Source of the DNA: Bacillota bacterium
GTDB taxonomy: Bacteria; Bacillota; Clostridia; Lachnospirales; Lachnospiraceae
Length of the DNA: 64,000 nt
Assembly: GCA_029224465.1 (NCBI GenBank)
Contig: JAQXUQ010000027.1
Span: 62,001 to 126,000, forward strand
Direction of reading: 5' to 3'
Under the pieces are notes generated by a model that saw only the letters and a list, made by a program, of their open reading frames with translations, was not told where the DNA came from and did no database searches. Positions 62,075-64,000 of this stretch are shown piece by piece; position 1 is the stretch's first letter; every line of letters starts with the position of its first letter. The translations under genes and the position numbers were made by a program.

Positions 62075-63097
62075 TCAGCGTCCGCCGGCATGCGCGTCGA
62101 TGTACTGCAGCGAATCACGAATCGTTTCTTCCGGATCCCGCGGATGATATCCCAGTTCCCGCCGCGCCTTCTCGCATGAAAAATGTCCGTTCGAGTGAAG
62201 TGTCCGCACCGAATAGGGCGTCATGACCGGCGCCCTGCGGCCGAAAAGATGCGCGAACCATTCCGCGAATGGCGTGGCAGCCATCGCCATCCGGTATGGA
62301 ACGACAAACTTTCTCTCTTTCTTTCCGCAAATCCTGCGAACCTGATTCAATAGTTCCGGCACCGTAATGTAGTGTCCGCTCAAAATGTAGCACTCGCCGG
62401 CGCGGCCCTTTTCAGCGCAGGCGAGAATTCCGGCTGCAACATCCCTTGAATCAACGAAATCATAACCGCCCTGCACGGCGACAGGGATCCGGCCGGACGC
62501 CATGTCCCGCAAAACACGAATCATATGATTCTTCATCAGAAGGTCCCCGGGTCCGATAACTCCGGATGGATGCACAATGCTGACATTGAGCCCCTGACGC
62601 GCGTATCCGAGTACGATGTTGGCGGCTTCCGCTTTAGTTTTTGCGTACTGGCCGTCCACTTTCTCCGGTGAGAACGATGCCACTTCTGTAATCACTTCGC
62701 CTTTGGGCTTCTCCGGAATTGCATGCACGGAGCTGAGGCAGATGATCCGGTCGACGTTGTTTTGACGGGCAAGCCGCATGACATTTTCTGTGCCGGTAAC
62801 ATTTGTCTGATAAATCCGCGGGTCTGTGGCTGTTGCGACCGTAATGATCGCGGCGCAGTGAATCAGGATCAGGCGGTCGAAGCCGGTGTCTTCCGTCCGC
62901 GCCTTCCGTGAAAAGAAGCCTTTCATTGTCTCCGGCTTCGTAATGTCGCCTTCTGTGTATTCCACGCCGGCAGGCAGGTTTTTCTCATCTCCGGGAAGGA
63001 CCAGTGCGCGGACCTTCCCGCCGCGCCGCAGCAGTTCGCGCACCAGTACTGTACCGACGTGGCCTGTTGCGCCTGTAATCAGATATAGCGTTGTCAT
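62075..63097 (-). CDS. Extended short-chain dehydrogenase / NAD-dependent epimerase family protein
   Basis: A 340-residue extended SDR: TGATGHVG near the N-terminus (8-15) for NAD(P), HCAA near 85, catalytic Ser in CLSSVHA and YAKTK (about 143). The middle resembles 3-beta-hydroxysteroid dehydrogenase/dihydroflavonol-reductase-like SDRs (VHPSGVIGPGD, DVAAGILACAEKG). Substrate unknown. Start ATG giving MTTLYLITG follows GGGGGTG; longer frames upstream extend towards the tRNA promoter and are not coding. Confidence 0.88.
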   Translation of the reverse strand: MTTLYLITGATGHVGTVLVRELLRRGGKVRALVLPGDEKNLPAGVEYTEGDITKPETMKGFFSRKARTEDTGFDRLILIHCAAIITVATATDPRIYQTNVTGTENVMRLARQNNVDRIICLSSVHAIPEKPKGEVITEVASFSPEKVDGQYAKTKAEAANIVLGYARQGLNVSIVHPSGVIGPGDLLMKNHMIRVLRDMASGRIPVAVQGGYDFVDSRDVAAGILACAEKGRAGECYILSGHYITVPELLNQVRRICGKKERKFVVPYRMAMAATPFAEWFAHLFGRRAPVMTPYSVRTLHSNGHFSCEKARRELGYHPRDPEETIRDSLQYIDAHAGGR

Positions 63098-63185
63098 TCT
63101 GGCACCCCCATACAACCATTTCTCCGGTTTGCTTGCTGTATTATTATTATACTTCGGATTGAGTCGGCAGGTATTGTATTGGGTG

Positions 63186-63214
63186 TTGTGGTTGAGGTCC
63201 GACAGGAGTATAAT
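63186..63214 (+). promoter_or_regulatory. Promoter of the tRNA-Val gene
   Basis: TTGTGG (63186-63191), 17 bp, TATAAT (63209-63214); the tRNA begins 13 bp after the -10. Confidence 0.7.
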
Positions 63215-63226
63215 AATTTTCGTTAC

Positions 63227-63299
63227 GGGCACATAGCTCAGCCGGGAGAGCATCTGGGTCACAACCAGAAGGTCGTGGGTTCGAGCCCCGCTGTGCCCA
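63227..63299 (+). tRNA. tRNA-Val (anticodon CAC)
   Basis: A full 73-nt cloverleaf can be folded: acceptor GGGCACA/TGTGCCC, D-arm GCTC/GAGC, anticodon stem TCTGG/CCAGA with loop GTCACAA, so anticodon CAC reading GUG, T-arm GTGGG/CCCGC with TTCGAGC loop. Discriminator A, CCA not encoded. A promoter and a terminator flank it, so it is a single-gene unit. Confidence 0.95.
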
Positions 63300-63307
63300 T
63301 AAAGGCG

Positions 63308-63342
63308 GACATCTGAACGGAAATCGTTCAGATGTCTTTTTT
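63308..63342 (+). terminator. Terminator of the tRNA-Val gene
   Basis: GACATCTGAACG (63308-63319) and CGTTCAGATGTC (63325-63336) form a perfect 12-bp stem with a 5-nt loop, followed by six T. Confidence 0.9.
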
Positions 63343-63364
63343 GTTTTCCACAGCAAAAAAGAGA

Positions 63365-63393
63365 TTGACAGTATCACCGCTTTAATGTATCAT
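63365..63393 (+). promoter_or_regulatory. Sigma-A-type promoter of the trpB2-like gene
   Basis: TTGACA (63365-63370), 17 bp, TATCAT (63388-63393): near-consensus. Confidence 0.8.
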
Positions 63394-63399
63394 CGCTTT

Positions 63400-63677
63400 A
63401 AACCATTGAGGAAGAAATAGTAAGAATGCCGCTTTCCTTTCAGGGAGCTGCCGATAGTGTGACGGCAGCAGGAAATGTATTCCGAATGGGCTTCCGAGGG
63501 CGATCCGAACCGGGCTGCGCGTCCAGTAGGTGAGACGGAGGCGGATCTCCGTAATCAACTTCCTGCATATGATAGTATGCATGAGCGGGTGTGTTTTGAC
63601 GCACCAACTAGGGTGGCACCGCAGGAGTATTCAAGCTCTTGTCCCTACGTGGAACGTAGCTGGACGAGAGCTTTTTT
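63400..63677 (+). ncRNA. T-box leader (tryptophan, UGG specifier) of the trpB2-like gene
   Basis: GAGGAAGAAATAGTAAGAAT near 63409-63427, stem I sequences with CAGGGAGCTGCC, specifier loop GAA-TGG-GC with TGG at 63487-63489, T-box sequence GGGTGGCACCGC at 63611-63622, and a terminator from AAGCTCTTGTCC (63633-63644) with GGACGAGAGCTT (63662-63673), inner stem CTACGT/ACGTAG, and six U (63672-63677). The specifier surroundings (GAATGG-GCTTCCGAGGG) parallel those of the trpX leader at the other end of the window. Confidence 0.9.
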
Positions 63678-63732
63678 GTCGTCCGGGATGCAAGGCCGGA
63701 ACCGCCGGCAAAACAAAGAAAGGAGCACCATC

Positions 63733-64000
63733 ATGATCCAGAACACCCCTTACAAAACCTATCTTGAAGAGAACGAGATTCCGAAGGCATGGTACAATCT
63801 CCGCGCGGATATGAAAAACAAGCCTGCTCCGCTCCTCAACCCCGGAACCCTGCAGCCGATGACGGCGCAGGAGCTGTCGGGTGTTTTCTGCGAGGATCTG
63901 GTAAAACAGGAACTGGACAACACAACCAGAGAATTTGAAATTCCGGATGAAATCTACAATTTCTACAAGATGTACCGGCCGTCGCCGCTCGTTCACGCCG
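63733..64000 (+). CDS. Tryptophan synthase beta chain, TrpB2 type, cut by the window end
   Basis: Only the first 89 codons are visible. They match the N-terminal region of TrpB2-type (TrpB-like) enzymes: PKAWYNLRADM, KPAPLLNPGTLQP, and IPDEIYNFYKMYRPSPLVHA. TrpB joins indole and serine to tryptophan; TrpB2 forms often act without TrpA and salvage indole. AAAGGAG lies eight nt before the ATG. The tryptophan T-box upstream supports both identity and regulation. PLP-binding residues lie beyond the window. Confidence 0.88.
   Translation, partial: MIQNTPYKTYLEENEIPKAWYNLRADMKNKPAPLLNPGTLQPMTAQELSGVFCEDLVKQELDNTTREFEIPDEIYNFYKMYRPSPLVHA

Noticed and set aside
63227-63299. tRNA-His
   Set aside because: The string GGGTCACAACC contains CAC, not GTG, in the anticodon position; folding gives anticodon CAC, thus tRNA-Val.

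Overview
The window is a single chromosomal segment from a Gram-positive anaerobe of the Clostridia, most likely a GC-rich member of the Lachnospiraceae. This rests on content, not on a database search: an uvrC-hprK-murB-rapZ-whiA-HPr cluster, T-box leaders, GGAGG-type ribosome binding sites with several TTG/GTG starts, a YesM/YesN sensor pair, sugar ABC systems without an ATPase gene beside them, DUF1846, DUF1292 and sce7726 proteins. There is no integrase, transposase, CRISPR array, rRNA or phage gene. One tRNA (Val, anticodon CAC) is present.

Left part (1-27.5 kb, GC-rich, housekeeping). The 3' part of a trpX-like substrate-binding protein gene is cut by the window start; it is led by a complete tryptophan-type T-box. 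Then on the minus strand come a Crh-like HPr paralogue (Glu instead of His at residue 15, Ser46 kept), whiA, rapZ, murB, hprK, uvrC and, behind a terminator, ftsH. On the plus strand follow an AlaX-type alanyl-tRNA editing gene and a yitT gene. A DUF1846 gene and a ComB-type phosphatase gene (minus) precede an sce7726 gene, a short-chain dehydrogenase gene and a complete five-gene oligopeptide/nickel-type ABC operon ending in coaX. Minus-strand genes follow: an Mrp-type ATPase, exonuclease III, and an unusual open frame in which a HypA-like metallochaperone runs without a stop codon into adenine phosphoribosyltransferase. A NYN-LOTUS protein gene closes this part.

Middle part (27.5-49.8 kb, accessory carbohydrate region, visibly more AT-rich, especially 27.5-40.9 kb). 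A nine-gene minus-strand operon holds a sugar-binding lipoprotein, two permeases, two different GH31 alpha-xylosidase/alpha-glucosidase-type enzymes, a YesM/YesN-like two-component system, a mannitol/fructuronate-type dehydrogenase and a zinc alcohol dehydrogenase. Behind a strong terminator lies a second minus-strand operon: three oxidoreductase-type genes (DAO/BFD, FAD-NAD type, DUF1667), a wrecked rpiB/lacAB-like gene, a beheaded dctP, dctQ, dctM, a ManD/RspA-type dehydratase and a KduD-type dehydrogenase. A divergent GntR/FadR-type regulator heads it. Together these suggest uptake of alpha-xylosylated sugars and of a sugar acid, with 2-keto-3-deoxy sugar acids as likely intermediates; the TRAP importer of the second operon has lost most of its binding protein.

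Right part (49.8-64 kb). An alpha/beta hydrolase, a soluble NTF2-PAS-coiled-coil-HATPase protein without a recognisable phospho-acceptor histidine, DUF1292, a GH2 glycosidase, two PLP enzymes of the Cys/Met C-S lyase type, a cytidylate-kinase-like protein, a TAXI-type TRAP transporter pair, an extended SDR, tRNA-Val(CAC), and a second tryptophan-type T-box in front of a trpB2-like gene cut by the window end. The window is therefore bracketed by two separate loci carrying a UGG specifier.

Several intergenic spaces hold short repeats and dyads, notably between the two ABC ATPase genes (21.3-21.6 kb), and around 53.0-53.3 kb, where three nested perfect inverted repeats lie inside an 18-bp direct repeat.
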